Assembly (NCBI RefSeq): GCF_003058055.1
Contig: NZ_QBTZ01000001.1
Coordinates: 498,501-562,500 of the forward strand
Source: Acidovorax sp. 107
GTDB taxonomy: Bacteria > Pseudomonadota > Gammaproteobacteria > Burkholderiales > Burkholderiaceae_C
Length of the DNA stretch: 64,000 bases
Reading direction: 5' to 3'
Below, piece by piece: positions 8,051-17,192 of this stretch (its first letter is position 1; each line of letters begins with the position of its first letter). The translations under genes were made by a program, and so were the position numbers. The notes under the pieces were generated by a model. That model was not told where the DNA came from. It worked only from the letters and a program-made list of their open reading frames with translations, and searched no databases.

Positions 8051-9254
8051 AGGCCAGCGCGCCGACACCCAGCATGGTGGCAATGGTCAGCATCACCGCC
8101 ACATAGGGGTCGGCGCCCCGCGCCGTGGCAATGGATGCGGCCACGCCCGTCACCCACTGCATCAACGCCACGCCCAGAAACATCGCCATGGTGAACACCG
8201 CCATGGCGCGCCCCGTGACGGCGGGGGCGTAGGCCGAGCGAACGTCCGAATACTGCAGCACCATGTAGCCGGACAGCAGCCCCACGGCAATGGAGCCCCC
8301 CACGTCCAGCCACTCGGCGTGCAGAAAGCCCATGGCCGCAAACACGGCCCCCAGCAGGGCGGTAAAGCCCAGCAGCCAGCGCCTGCGCCGTGTGGGGCCG
8401 GGGTCCAGCCGACCAAAAAAGGCCGGACTGAACAGCGACACCAGCGACGACAGCATGGCCACGTTGCCGCTGGCCACCAGCGAATAGCCGTGCCGCTCGA
8501 TCAACAGTGGGCCCAGCCACAGCCCGCGCAGCGTGAGGAAAGAGGCATACGTCATCAGCGCCAGCAGCATGATGCCGGCGGTGTGCGGTAGCAGAAACAG
8601 GGCGCCAAAGCCGCGCACCGCCTGCAGCACCGACTCGCGCGGGGCGTCTTCATGGGCGGCCTGCGCGGGCTCATGCACCTTCCAGAAGATCAGCAGCCAG
8701 GCCAGCGCCGCCAGGCCCGCCAGCACGCCAAACCCCATGCGCCAGGACGACTGTTGCACCAGCCACGCCAGGGGCGTGCCGGTAAATAGCATGCCCAGTC
8801 CGCCCACCCCCATGGCCACGCCCGACACCATGGCAAACCGCGACGCGGGAAAGTAGCGTGCGATGAACACGGTGCACACCAAAAACGCGGGCGCGCAGCC
8901 CACACCAATCAGCACCTGTCCCAGCAGCACCGTGCCATAGCCAGGCGCCAGTGCTGACAGCACCGCGCCCGCAATGGTGAGCGGAAAAGCCAACAGCAGC
9001 GTGCGCCGCACACCGTACAGATCGATGCCAATGCCCATGAACAGCTGCATGGTGCCAAAGGCAAACGCAAAGGCTCCGGCAAACACCCCCAGCGCCTGCG
9101 CCGACAGGCCGAACTCGGCCCGCAAGCCCGTCGCCATGATGGCCGTGATGGTGCGAAAGGCCTGGCTCAGCGCAAAGCCTGACACCAGCGCCAGCAGCAT
9201 GGTCCATGCGGCGCCGGGGGCAAGAAGCGGTGCAGAGGGCTGCGATGTGGGCAC
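8022..9254 (-). CDS. Major facilitator superfamily transporter
   Basis: 410 residues from the GTG at 9254, which has a GGAG about 10 nt upstream. Twelve hydrophobic segments are arranged in the usual two halves. The loop after TM2 reads GIDLYGVRRTLL, close to the MFS motif A (D-x-x-G-R-R). An N-terminal extension to 9539 is possible in frame but is low-complexity, arginine-rich and not membrane-like, so it is rejected. The substrate cannot be inferred. The family is mostly proton-driven efflux or uptake of small organic compounds. Confidence 0.88.
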   Translation of the reverse strand: MPTSQPSAPLLAPGAAWTMLLALVSGFALSQAFRTITAIMATGLRAEFGLSAQALGVFAGAFAFAFGTMQLFMGIGIDLYGVRRTLLLAFPLTIAGAVLSALAPGYGTVLLGQVLIGVGCAPAFLVCTVFIARYFPASRFAMVSGVAMGVGGLGMLFTGTPLAWLVQQSSWRMGFGVLAGLAALAWLLIFWKVHEPAQAAHEDAPRESVLQAVRGFGALFLLPHTAGIMLLALMTYASFLTLRGLWLGPLLIERHGYSLVASGNVAMLSSLVSLFSPAFFGRLDPGPTRRRRWLLGFTALLGAVFAAMGFLHAEWLDVGGSIAVGLLSGYMVLQYSDVRSAYAPAVTGRAMAVFTMAMFLGVALMQWVTGVAASIATARGADPYVAVMLTIATMLGVGALAFRLLPAPAH

Positions 9255-9879
9255 GGGGGGAGGTCTCCAGGGCAGATGCCGGCGGCTGTCGGGAGGGGCT
9301 CTCCCTCGGCCATCAGGCCCGGCGAGGTTACCCGCAGAGCACAGGCGCCGCTGTCGCCGACGGACGGAGCGGTGCCACCGGGGCGGCGCCTGCAGGTGGG
9401 CTGGTTCGGGGGCTCTTAGGGTATGTCCCAGTCCGCCCGCTACATACCCCACCAAACGCATCGGATGTTGCCCGTTTTGGGGCGCTTGTGCCAGCAATCG
9501 GCGGTTTGAACCGTGGATTGGGCTTTTGAATGCACCCAATTGGGCCTTGTCAGCAGGTCGCAGGCGCCGTCATGAGGGCGCCACAGGGCGTAGGCAGACT
9601 TTAGAGGAGGCTCTCGATGTGGGGATGACCCCAATGACGGTGCCGGGGGCGTGGGGCAATCTTGTGTCCATGCGCTGCACCGGGTGTTGGCCACGGTTCT
9701 GGAATCGCAGATTTCGGTCTCTCGCAATCAGGATGGTGCAGGTGGTGGTGAATGGCAAGGTTTGTGCTTAGGTGGCAGGCAGGGGCGCTGAAAAGGCCCT
9801 GTGGGCCGGTGGCCACAAGCCGTTGGATGGAAGTTGTCGGGCGGGCTGCGAGGCTGCGCCGCGATGTCAGGAGTGACCG
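9255..9879. other. Intergenic region, no supported gene
   Basis: About 625 bp between the MFS gene (leftward) and a lipoprotein gene (rightward). Reading frames here are short and lack recognisable protein sequence or ribosome-binding sites. An 8-bp inverted repeat, GGGTATGT / ACATACCC (9419-9426 and 9442-9449), forms a possible hairpin or operator. The stretch should hold promoters for both flanking genes. Confidence 0.5.
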
Positions 9880-10242
9880 ATGAAGACGATGGTTTTGCTG
9901 GGTTCGGGTGCGTTGGCTACCTTGTTGTTGTCGGGCTGCGCAAGCCAGCCCCCGGTGATGCAGGCGTTCAACGCCCCCGCCGATGGCAGCAGCATGCAAT
10001 ACGCCTGCGGCAATGGTGAAAAGGTCGAGATGCAGTTCTACCCCGAGCAGGGACGCAGCGTGATGCGCCGCAGCGGCTGGACGGTGGAACTGCCCAAACA
10101 GGCCGCTGACAGCGGCTATGCCTACAGCAACGGCCCCACCACGGTGCTGGGCAAGGGCAATGAGCTGACGATCCAGATTGGACACCTGGCACCGATCTGG
10201 TGCCGCAGCAACCGCGGCATGATGGTGGCTGGCGTCCAGTAA
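9880..10242 (+). CDS. MliC-like lipoprotein (lysozyme-inhibitor fold)
   Basis: 120 residues. A signal peptide ends in the lipobox LLSGC (Cys20). The mature part has the pattern of the MliC/PliC domain: a Y-x-C-G-N-G start near residue 41, a basic middle, 'SGYAYSNGP' and 'LGKGNELTIQ' near the end, with a second cysteine (IWCRS) available for a disulfide. MliC proteins sit in the outer membrane and inhibit c-type lysozyme. The motif most tied to inhibition is only loosely conserved here, so the inhibitor role is inferred. The gene stands alone with its own upstream region. Confidence 0.72.
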   Translation: MKTMVLLGSGALATLLLSGCASQPPVMQAFNAPADGSSMQYACGNGEKVEMQFYPEQGRSVMRRSGWTVELPKQAADSGYAYSNGPTTVLGKGNELTIQIGHLAPIWCRSNRGMMVAGVQ

Positions 10243-10295
10243 CCTGCCCCCTTTGACCCCAGCCTGTGATGGGCTGGTGTGGTTTTCGCTTTTTT

Positions 10296-10328
10296 CAGGG
10301 CCTGTGCAGCCTGTCTGCACAGGCCCTG
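10296..10328. repeat. Perfect 14-bp inverted repeat between convergent genes
   Basis: CAGGGCCTGTGCAG, a 5-nt loop, then its exact complement. It lies between the convergent MliC-like gene and the lipoprotein gene ending at 10336. The T-run (10290-10295) precedes it on the + strand, so it is not a textbook intrinsic terminator for either gene, though it may act as one or protect mRNA 3' ends. Confidence 0.6.
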
Positions 10329-10335
10329 TGTCGTT

Positions 10336-10857
10336 TCAGCGCGCCTCGGGCGTGCAGGCGCCAGGGGCGGCTGCTGCAGACGCAGGGCGCTGCTCCAGCA
10401 TGCGGGGGGCGACCAGCAGGTTGCCCTGTGCGTCCCGCACGGTGACGACCACCTCGCGGCTGCTGTCGGCGCGGGTGTCGCTGAAGTGCAATTGCATCTC
10501 GGCGGCCACGGTGCGGGTTTGGGGCTCGCCCCCGTTGGCAAATTCCGTGGTTTCCAGCGTGCCCTGCAGCAGCGCCACGCCCTGCGCATCGATCTGCCAC
10601 GGGCCGGTGAACACAAAGCGCTGGCAGCTGATGCTGAGTTCCACCCGCTCGTTTTCCAGCAGCAGCTCTGCGCCACCGCAATGCAGCGCGCAGGGGGCAC
10701 CCACCGTGAAACCCGCGCCCGAGAAATAGACCGTGCCGTTGATCGGGCCAGTGCCCGTGCCGCCGGTGCCGGGACCGCAGGCGGCCAGCACCAGCAGGGC
10801 AGCGGCGGTGGCCAGCAGCCGGGCCGCCCGGGCCCAGAGTTCAGGAAGGACGTTCAT
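10336..10857 (-). CDS. Putative lipoprotein, function unknown
   Basis: 173 residues from the ATG at 10857. The N-terminus is a lipoprotein signal ending in LVLAAC (Cys27), followed by a Gly/Thr-rich linker. The mature domain of about 140 residues has two early cysteines (PCALHC) and a later one (SISCQ), mostly beta-strand-like sequence, and no family I recognise. Its start codon overlaps the end of the upstream DUF6502 gene by 17 bp, so the two are probably one transcription unit. A partner or periplasmic accessory role is possible but unsupported. Confidence 0.75.
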   Translation of the reverse strand: MNVLPELWARAARLLATAAALLVLAACGPGTGGTGTGPINGTVYFSGAGFTVGAPCALHCGGAELLLENERVELSISCQRFVFTGPWQIDAQGVALLQGTLETTEFANGGEPQTRTVAAEMQLHFSDTRADSSREVVVTVRDAQGNLLVAPRMLEQRPASAAAAPGACTPEAR

Positions 10858-11668
10858 CTTGGTCTGCGGCATAGAAGTAGCTGCCAAAGCGGGCGCGCCG
10901 GTTGCGCTCGCCAGGTGGGGTGTTTTTCTGGTCGTGGTCGTAGCGGGCCTGGGCCTCGGTCATCACCGTCTTGAAGGCCTGGCGCCATGCCTTGGCGGCC
11001 ACGGCGTGCAGGCGGCGGGCTGATTCTTCGCTGAGCTGGTCCACAAACACGGCCTGCTCCAAGTAGTTGTGCTCGCCCTCCAGGTTGAGGCTGGCGGCGG
11101 CCAAATGGTCGTGCAGGTTGTCCTGCATCAGCTGCGCCATCTCGGCAAAGCCCTGGCGCGGCACAAAACCGGCGGCCAGCAGGCGGATCTGGCCGTCCTC
11201 GCCTTCCTCGGCCATGCCCAGGCGCACCAGTTCGTCAAGCACCGCTCGGGGCCGCACATCGCTGCTGATGCTGGCCACCAGGCCGTCGAAGTGCGGGGGC
11301 TCGCCGCTGCGGGGCAGGGGGCGGGGCTGGCCCTCGTCGTCCAAGCAATCCGTCTGGCTCAGCCAGCGCGCGGCCACCTGGCTGGCCATGTTCAACGGGG
11401 TTTCGCCAGCTTCTTCTTCAGCGGTGGGCTCGGCCAAGCGGCCCAGGTTGCGCACATCGCGCCGGTGCACGCCCGACATGAGGCTCACTGCACTGTCGGT
11501 GGTTTTTTTGCCCGTGCGCTGCAGCTCGTCGTGCGCAGCGTCCAGAAACACCTTCTTCATCGCCGCCGCAAACGCGGGGTAGGCCACGCCATTGCGCAGC
11601 AGCAGGCGCGCCAGAGGGCGCAGCACGTGCAGGGCAGAGGCCAGAACGATGGCGGAGCGGGAGGGCAT
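10841..11668 (-). CDS. DUF6502 family protein
   Basis: 275 residues from the ATG at 11668; an in-frame extension to 11764 does not look like the family. The N-terminal block (LARLLLRNGVAYPAFAAAMK) resembles a winged-helix DNA-binding start, and the middle reads as a regulatory-type helix bundle (VHRRDVRNLGRL). This pattern matches proteins grouped as DUF6502, found mainly in Beta- and Gammaproteobacteria; function unknown. It is cytoplasmic, with no signal peptide. It is co-directional and overlapping with a small lipoprotein gene, and divergent from the beta-propeller lipoprotein gene at 11834. Confidence 0.75.
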   Translation of the reverse strand: MPSRSAIVLASALHVLRPLARLLLRNGVAYPAFAAAMKKVFLDAAHDELQRTGKKTTDSAVSLMSGVHRRDVRNLGRLAEPTAEEEAGETPLNMASQVAARWLSQTDCLDDEGQPRPLPRSGEPPHFDGLVASISSDVRPRAVLDELVRLGMAEEGEDGQIRLLAAGFVPRQGFAEMAQLMQDNLHDHLAAASLNLEGEHNYLEQAVFVDQLSEESARRLHAVAAKAWRQAFKTVMTEAQARYDHDQKNTPPGERNRRARFGSYFYAADQDERPS

Positions 11669-11833
11669 GAAAAAAAAGGGCCGAGACGCGGCGGGTGTCA
11701 GGTGCAGGCTGTGATTGTCATCTGGTTGACGGCTGGAAATTGTGTGGGATATTATCCCACTCATCTACGATGCGGTGTGGGCGCAAGCCGACGCCTCGCC
11801 GTGGGTATCCGCATTCACAGGGAGAACAAGCAC

Positions 11834-13867
11834 ATGAAGAACCGAGGGTTGATGAACACATTGGCGGGCATGTCCCATGCGTCGCCCGCATGGCTGGCCG
11901 TGGCCACCGCCGCATTCGTGGCGGGCTGCGGTGGCGGGGAGGGCGGCAACCCGCAGACCCCCAACGAGGCGCGGCTGCAGGTGGCGCGTTCTGGCGATCT
12001 GGTGGCCTACTTCAAGGCCAAGATTGCGCAGCGGGTGGCGCTGGGCTACCCGGGCACGGCCATCACCGTGCCCACCGTGGGTGGCTTGAGCAGCGCGGGC
12101 AGCGTGGTCACCCACACCGGTGTGCCGCTGGCAGGCACGGCGGTGGAGGAAGACGGCCTCATCAAGGCCGAGGGCAACATGCTGTATGGCTTGCACCGCG
12201 CCTACGCCACCGACACCGGCCGCGAGCCGCCGCGCCTGGCCGCCCTGGCCCGCGCGGCCGACGGCAGCCTGACCGGCGTGGGCAGCGCGGTGCTGGACGC
12301 CAAGTTCATCCCCCAGGGCTTTTATGTGGCGGGCGGCGGCACGCGCGCTGCCGTGCTGTCGCAGCGAGACCCGTATGCCGACCGCCAGCCCGTGGTGGCT
12401 GCGGCCGACGCTGGTATCACCGTGTTGCCGGAGTACAGCCGCACGCTGTCGCTGGACCTGTTTGCCATCCACAAGGACATGGCGCCCGCGCAGATCAAGC
12501 AGATGCGTATCGATGGTCTGCTGGTGGGCAGCCGCCTGATTGGCAACACGCTGTACCTGGTCACCACCTGGTCGCCCGACCTCACACGTTTTACCGTACC
12601 GGCAGGGGCCACGGCATCGGCGGTGGAAGCAGCACTCAAGGACCTGAACACCGCCGCGCTGGTCCCCACCCTGCGCGTGGATGGTGGCCAGCCGCAGCCG
12701 CTGGTCAACGAGGCCGACTGCCTGGTGCAGACGGGCAACGCGTCGCTGTCGCTGCAGCTCACGTCCATCACGGCCATCGACCTCACCTCGTCCAGCCTGG
12801 CGCGCACCAGCCGTTGCTTTGCGGGCGGCAGCGAGGCGGTGCATCTGGGCGCGCGCAGCGTGTATGTGGCCAGCTCGCGGCAGTACCGCTATGGCGGCGA
12901 TGTGGCCAACGCCGTGTTCCCGGCCGACAGCCGCACCGACATCCACAAGTTCACCTTCCGTGGCGCGCAGGTGGACTACGACGCATCGGGCAGCGTGGAC
13001 GGCCACCTGGGCTGGGACCTGCGCCGCCTGCCATCGCGCCTGAACGAATACCAGAACGATCTGCGCGTGCTGACCTTCACCGGCAAGACGGGCCAGAGCG
13101 GCATGCCGCCGGTGACCATTCAGGCCCAGCAGGCCTCCCCCGCGCTGCTGACCGTGCTGCGCGACAGCGGCCGCGACAGCTATCTGGGCCCGCAGGCCAA
13201 GCTTCCCATCCGGCTGCGCACGGCGCGGGGCGACCAGCAGATTGACAACCTGTTCTTTGCAGGCCCTCGGGCCTATGCCACCCCCTTTGCCACCACCGAA
13301 CCCGTGTGGGTGCTGGACCTGGCCAACCCCGCCAGCCCCACCGTGGCGGGCGAGCTGGCGGCGGGCGGCCATGCCGACCACCTGGTGCCGCTGCCGAACG
13401 GCCTGTTGCTGGGCGTGGGCAAGGACAGCGCCCAGGGCGGTGTGGCCGACGGCCTTCAGCTTGCGGTGTTTGACGTGCGCAATGCCGCGCAGGGCAAGCG
13501 CCTGGCCACGCAGGCGGCGGGCGGCCGGGGCAGCATCACCACGCTCGACAGCACCCGACCAGTGCTCAACCTGCAAGCCGTGGATGGCAAGGTGCGCATC
13601 GCCTTTCCCGCCCGCGTCTACCAGGCACCCACGGGCGTAGGCACGCCACCACCCGTGCGGGGCTACCAGGGCGCCTTGCAGCTGGAGGTGAACACCACCA
13701 CCGGCGCGCTGGCCCAGCGCTCCATGGTGGTGTCCACCGCCCTCCTGAACGGCGACACGCCCGGGCTGTACAGCCGCTTTGACATCGCCAACGAGCGCAG
13801 CCTGCAGGTGGACAACGTGGCTTACCAGCTCTCGGGAGGCCAGGTGTTCACCAGGGCCGGAGACTGA
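11834..13867 (+). CDS. Beta-propeller domain lipoprotein (Beta_propel family)
   Basis: 677 residues from the ATG at 11834, preceded by GGAG. The signal sequence ends in FVAGC (Cys32), so a lipid-anchored export is likely. The body matches the secreted C-terminal beta-propeller family: an 'EEDGLIKAEGNMLYGL' block near residue 103, 'TDIHKFTFRG' near residue 372, then 'HLGWDLRRLPSRLNEYQ' and 'DLRVLTFTGKTG', as in the family's IHKF...EY-x-x-x-LRVATT pattern. The function of the family is unknown; propellers usually bind ligands or proteins. Longer in-frame versions beginning near 11069 run antisense to DUF6502 and are rejected. A strong terminator follows. Confidence 0.85.
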   Translation: MKNRGLMNTLAGMSHASPAWLAVATAAFVAGCGGGEGGNPQTPNEARLQVARSGDLVAYFKAKIAQRVALGYPGTAITVPTVGGLSSAGSVVTHTGVPLAGTAVEEDGLIKAEGNMLYGLHRAYATDTGREPPRLAALARAADGSLTGVGSAVLDAKFIPQGFYVAGGGTRAAVLSQRDPYADRQPVVAAADAGITVLPEYSRTLSLDLFAIHKDMAPAQIKQMRIDGLLVGSRLIGNTLYLVTTWSPDLTRFTVPAGATASAVEAALKDLNTAALVPTLRVDGGQPQPLVNEADCLVQTGNASLSLQLTSITAIDLTSSSLARTSRCFAGGSEAVHLGARSVYVASSRQYRYGGDVANAVFPADSRTDIHKFTFRGAQVDYDASGSVDGHLGWDLRRLPSRLNEYQNDLRVLTFTGKTGQSGMPPVTIQAQQASPALLTVLRDSGRDSYLGPQAKLPIRLRTARGDQQIDNLFFAGPRAYATPFATTEPVWVLDLANPASPTVAGELAAGGHADHLVPLPNGLLLGVGKDSAQGGVADGLQLAVFDVRNAAQGKRLATQAAGGRGSITTLDSTRPVLNLQAVDGKVRIAFPARVYQAPTGVGTPPPVRGYQGALQLEVNTTTGALAQRSMVVSTALLNGDTPGLYSRFDIANERSLQVDNVAYQLSGGQVFTRAGD

Positions 13868-13895
13868 AGCGCTGCCGGTTGCGACTCAGGGAGAG

Positions 13896-13951
13896 AACTA
13901 TAAAAACGATAGCTGCTTGCGCTTTTCTGTAGGGCGCAGGCGGCAGTTCAA
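13896..13951. repeat. Short interspersed repeat, copy 2
   Basis: ACTATAAAAACGATAGCTGCTTGCGCTT... matches the same family; GCTGCTTGCGC can pair imperfectly with GCGCAGGCGGC. It lies directly before the terminator at 13952. Confidence 0.65.
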
Positions 13952-13990
13952 AGGCCTGTTCACCGGGGTGGTGAACAGGCCTATTTTTTT
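13952..13990 (+). terminator. Intrinsic terminator of the beta-propeller gene
   Basis: A 13-bp perfect stem, AGGCCTGTTCACC / GGTGAACAGGCCT, with a GGGGT loop, is followed by ATTTTTTT. It ends transcription arriving from 11834. The leftward kynA gene ends 17 bp downstream and may use the same hairpin. Confidence 0.9.
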
Positions 13991-14006
13991 CGGCGCGGCG
14001 TTGTGC

Positions 14007-14897
14007 TTACAGGTCGGTGCGCAGCTTCCAGATCTCGGGGAACAGCACCACATCCAGCATCTTGCGCAGGTAGCTCACCCCGCCCGTGCCGCCCGTGCCG
14101 CGCTTGAAGCCGATCACGCGCTCCACGGTGGTCACGTGGCGGAAGCGCCAGAGGCGGAAGGCGTCCTCCAGATCGGTCAGCTCCTCGCCCAGCTGGTACA
14201 GGTCCCAGTGCTTGTCGGGGTTGCGGTACACGGTGAGCCAGGCCTGCTCCACCGCGTCGTTCTCCACGTAGGGCTGTGTCCAGTCGCGTTCGGTGTGGCT
14301 GGCGGGCACGTCCAAGCCGCGCCGCGCCAGCAGGCGCAGGGCCTCGTCGTACAGCGAAGGTGCCTCGTAAGCCGCCTGCACCAGCGCCAGCAGGTCGGCG
14401 CGGTGCTCGTGGGGCTTGAGCATGGCGCGGTTCTTGTTGCCCATCGAAAACTCGATGCAGCGGTATTGGTAGCTCTGGAAGCCGCTGGACTGGCCCAGGT
14501 ACGGGCGCATGGCGCTGTACTCGGGCGGCGTCATGGTGGCCAGCACGTCCCAGGCGTGCACCAGCTGCTCCATGATCTTGCTGACACGCGCGAGCATCTT
14601 GAAAGCGGGCGGCAGCTCGTCGCGCGCAATGTGGCCGATGGCCGCGCGCAGCTCGTGCAGCATGAGCTTCATCCACAGCTCGCTGGTCTGGTGCTGCACG
14701 ATGAACAGCATCTCGTCGTGCGCTGGCGACAGCGGCTTTTGTGCGGTGAGGATGGCATCGAGCTGCAGGTAGTCGCCGTAGCTCATGCTTTGGCTGAAGT
14801 CGAGCTGGGCGCGCTCTGCGTGCACGATGGATTCGGGCAGGGCGGCAGATGCCGCGTTGTTGTTGTCACCCGCAGGGGTTTGCGAAAAAGGGCACAT
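14007..14897 (-). CDS. kynA: Tryptophan 2,3-dioxygenase
   Basis: 296 residues, the normal length for bacterial TDO. It opens the indole ring of L-tryptophan with O2 to give N-formyl-L-kynurenine. Family hallmarks are the N-terminal 'SYGDYLQLD...[20 protein letters not shown]' region (substrate- and heme-contacting), the central '[15 protein letters not shown]' block, the proximal heme ligand in [11 protein letters not shown] (His254) and the [13 protein letters not shown] loop that closes on the substrate. It acts in the cytoplasm as a tetramer. It is the last gene of a leftward kynB-kynU-kynA operon (18 bp after kynU), giving a full route to anthranilate and alanine. Confidence 0.98.
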   Translation of the reverse strand: MCPFSQTPAGDNNNAASAALPESIVHAERAQLDFSQSMSYGDYLQLDAILTAQKPLSPAHDEMLFIVQHQTSELWMKLMLHELRAAIGHIARDELPPAFKMLARVSKIMEQLVHAWDVLATMTPPEYSAMRPYLGQSSGFQSYQYRCIEFSMGNKNRAMLKPHEHRADLLALVQAAYEAPSLYDEALRLLARRGLDVPASHTERDWTQPYVENDAVEQAWLTVYRNPDKHWDLYQLGEELTDLEDAFRLWRFRHVTTVERVIGFKRGTGGTGGVSYLRKMLDVVLFPEIWKLRTDL

Positions 14898-14915
14898 GGT
14901 GGTTTGCCTTTCCGA

Positions 14916-16226
14916 TCAGGTGACGGCGTGCGTCTGGTTGAACTCGGCCTTTTGCCACTCGCCGCCCTCCAGCACCTGGCGCAGGTGTTCCACGGCGTTC
15001 CAAACGTCTTCAAAGCCCAGGTACAGGGGTGTGAAACCAAAGCGCAGGATGTCCTTGTGGCGGCCCGTGCCGCCGTCGCCCTTGCGGAAGTCGCCGATCA
15101 CCCCGCGCGCAATCAGCGCCTGCACGATGGCGTAGGCACCGCTGCCCTGGCCGTTCACGCCAGCGCCTTCATCGCGCGTCAGGCACACCTGCGAGCCGCG
15201 CTGTGCGTGCTCACGCGGCGTGGCCAGGCCCAGGCCGTGGCCTGCACAGCGTTCTTCCACCAGCTGGATGAACAGGTCGGTGAGCGCCAGCGACTTGGCG
15301 CGCAGAGCGGCCATGCCGCCCAGGCTTTGTGCAGCGGTGAACACATCCAGCCCGCATTGCAGGGCCGACAGGCTGATGATGGGCTGCGTGCCGCACAGGT
15401 AGCGCGTGATGCCCGGGGCGGGTTGGTAGTCGGGCGTGAAAGCAAACGGTGCAGCGTGACCCCACCAGCCGGACAGCGGCTGCCAGAAGCGGTCAGCATG
15501 GCGTGGGTGCACCCACACAAAGGCCGGTGCGCCAGGGCCGCCGTTCAAATATTTGTAGCCGCAGCCGATGGAGAAGTCGGCGCCCGCGCCGTTCAGGTCC
15601 ACAGGCACTGCGCCCGCGCTGTGTGCCAGGTCCCACACGCACAGGATGCCCTGGGCGTGCGCCGCAGCGGTGATGGCGGCCATGTCGTGCATGGCGCCGG
15701 TGCGGTAGTTCACGTGGGTGAGCATCAGCACGGCCACGTCGCTCGTCAGCGACGCGGCAATTTCTTCGGGCTCCACCAGCACCAGCTCCAGGCCGCGCTC
15801 CTTGCACAAGCCTTCGGCAATGTAGAGGTCGGTGGGGAAGTTGCTGCGCTCGCTCACGATGCGCTTGCGGGCGGGGCTGTCTGCGCGGGCGATGTTGAGC
15901 GCCGCGCTCAGCACCTTGTAGAGGTTGATGGAGGTGCTGTCGGTGCACACCACTTCATCCTGGCCCGCGCCGATCAGCGGGGCGAGCTGGTTGCCCAGGC
16001 GCTGGGGCAGGTCAAACCAGCTGGCGGTGTTCCACGATTTGATGAGGTCGGTGCCCCATTCGCGGGTGACCACATCGGCCACACGCGCAGCGGCGGCCTT
16101 GGGGGCCACGCCCAGCGAATTGCCGTCGAGATAGATCACGCCGGGCGGCAGGGCGAAGTGGTCGCGCAGGGCGCGCAGCGGGTCTTGGGCGTCGCGGGTG
16201 CGGCAGTCTTGAAGGGTGATGGACAT
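14916..16226 (-). CDS. kynU: Kynureninase
   Basis: 436 residues. A PLP enzyme that cleaves L-kynurenine to anthranilate and L-alanine. It has the fold-type I start with 'YLDGNSLG' near residue 33, the '[12 protein letters not shown]' region, the aspartate pair site '[10 protein letters not shown]' and the PLP lysine in [12 protein letters not shown] (about residue 225). '[11 protein letters not shown]' and the '[14 protein letters not shown]' C-terminal block are also typical. It lies between kynA and kynB, all leftward. A copy of the short interspersed repeat separates it from kynB. Confidence 0.98.
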   Translation of the reverse strand: MSITLQDCRTRDAQDPLRALRDHFALPPGVIYLDGNSLGVAPKAAAARVADVVTREWGTDLIKSWNTASWFDLPQRLGNQLAPLIGAGQDEVVCTDSTSINLYKVLSAALNIARADSPARKRIVSERSNFPTDLYIAEGLCKERGLELVLVEPEEIAASLTSDVAVLMLTHVNYRTGAMHDMAAITAAAHAQGILCVWDLAHSAGAVPVDLNGAGADFSIGCGYKYLNGGPGAPAFVWVHPRHADRFWQPLSGWWGHAAPFAFTPDYQPAPGITRYLCGTQPIISLSALQCGLDVFTAAQSLGGMAALRAKSLALTDLFIQLVEERCAGHGLGLATPREHAQRGSQVCLTRDEGAGVNGQGSGAYAIVQALIARGVIGDFRKGDGGTGRHKDILRFGFTPLYLGFEDVWNAVEHLRQVLEGGEWQKAEFNQTHAVT

Positions 16227-16244
16227 GGGCGTTGGGGGAGGTGA

Positions 16245-16313
16245 TTGCTATGTTATTGATAGCTGTTGGCGCATGTTTTACTGGCGCTTCCAGCCAAAAA
16301 TGCTTGAAATTCT
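16245..16313. repeat. Short interspersed repeat, copy 3 (kynB-kynU gap)
   Basis: GCTATGTTATTGATAGCTGTTGGCGC...ACTGGCGCTTCCAGCC...GCTTGAAATT: a full-length copy with the typical tail. It fills nearly all of the 97-bp gap inside the kyn operon. Confidence 0.75.
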
Positions 16314-16323
16314 GTGTATCGCG

Positions 16324-16980
16324 CTAGTCCAGCGCCCGCAGCACGGCCCGCACGGGGGATGCATCGGCTGTGGTCAGCTTCAGCGGCAGGGCGATGAGTT
16401 CGTAGTCGCCCGCGGGCACGGCGTCGAGCACCAGGTTTTCGAGCACACGCAGGCCCCGGCGGCGGATGACCTGGTGGCTGTCCAGCGTCTTGCTGTCGGC
16501 CGGGTCGATGCTGGCAGTGTCGATGCCCACCAGCAGCACGCCCCGGTCGGCCAGGCGCTCGATGGTGCCGGGCGCGTAGGCGGCCAGCTGGGCGTCCCAG
16601 CGGTCCACGGGCATGTGTTCGTAGGTGCGCACCAGCACGCGCTGCGGCAGGGTGCCGTTCACGGCGTGGGCGATGTGTTCCCAGGTGATGAGCGGGCCGC
16701 AGCCGATGGCGTGGATCACGCGGCAGGGGCCCAGAAAGGCGTCGAGCGATACGTCGCCAATGGTGGCGCCCTGTGCGTCGTAGTGCAGCGGCGCATCGGC
16801 ATGCGCGCCCACATGGGGCGACATCGTGATCGCGCTCACATTGACCGGGCAGCCTGGGCCGATGGTGGCGCACCACTGCTGGCTGTAGGCCGTGTCGCCG
16901 GGGAACACAGGGCTGCCCGCGTGCACGGGCGGCGAGATGTCCCAAAGCTGGCGGGCGGTGGGGGAGGAAGGCGTTGACAT
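16324..16980 (-). CDS. kynB: Kynurenine formamidase (arylformamidase)
   Basis: 218 residues, the length of bacterial KynB (cyclase family). It hydrolyses N-formylkynurenine to kynurenine and formate. The start is [18 protein letters not shown], and the metal-binding motif HxGxHxDxPxH is intact (His56, His60, Asp62, His66). '[10 protein letters not shown]' and '[22 protein letters not shown]' are family blocks. It is the first gene of kynB-kynU-kynA. In many Proteobacteria this operon is controlled by an Lrp/AsnC-type regulator, kynR; no such gene is in the window. Confidence 0.97.
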   Translation of the reverse strand: MSTPSSPTARQLWDISPPVHAGSPVFPGDTAYSQQWCATIGPGCPVNVSAITMSPHVGAHADAPLHYDAQGATIGDVSLDAFLGPCRVIHAIGCGPLITWEHIAHAVNGTLPQRVLVRTYEHMPVDRWDAQLAAYAPGTIERLADRGVLLVGIDTASIDPADSKTLDSHQVIRRRGLRVLENLVLDAVPAGDYELIALPLKLTTADASPVRAVLRALD

Positions 16981-17192
16981 GGGACAAAGTTTGCATGTCC
17001 CGAAAAACCCGTGGTGTCGGTTATTTCCAACAGCTGGCGGATTTTTTGTTGAAGCCTAAACTATTTGAATGAGGCAGTAGCCCGGCTGCTACCCAGAAAA
17101 AAAACCAGGCCTCCCGCCAGCCGCGCCGTGAGCATCGGGGGTCTCGCTCGGTCTGCAGCGCACCTTTGTTGCTCGATGCGTGCAGAGGGTTC

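Noticed and set aside
10296..10328. Inverted repeat as an intrinsic terminator
   Set aside because: The T-run is on the wrong side for both convergent genes; reported as a repeat instead.
11765..13576. 603-residue frame antisense to the beta-propeller gene
   Set aside because: Composition typical of an antisense shadow (His, Gln, Arg, Val, Gly); no signal or domain.
13779..16244. 821-residue frame across kynA and kynU on the + strand
   Set aside because: Shadow of two well-supported enzymes; sequence rich in His/Gln/Val/Ala with no fold.
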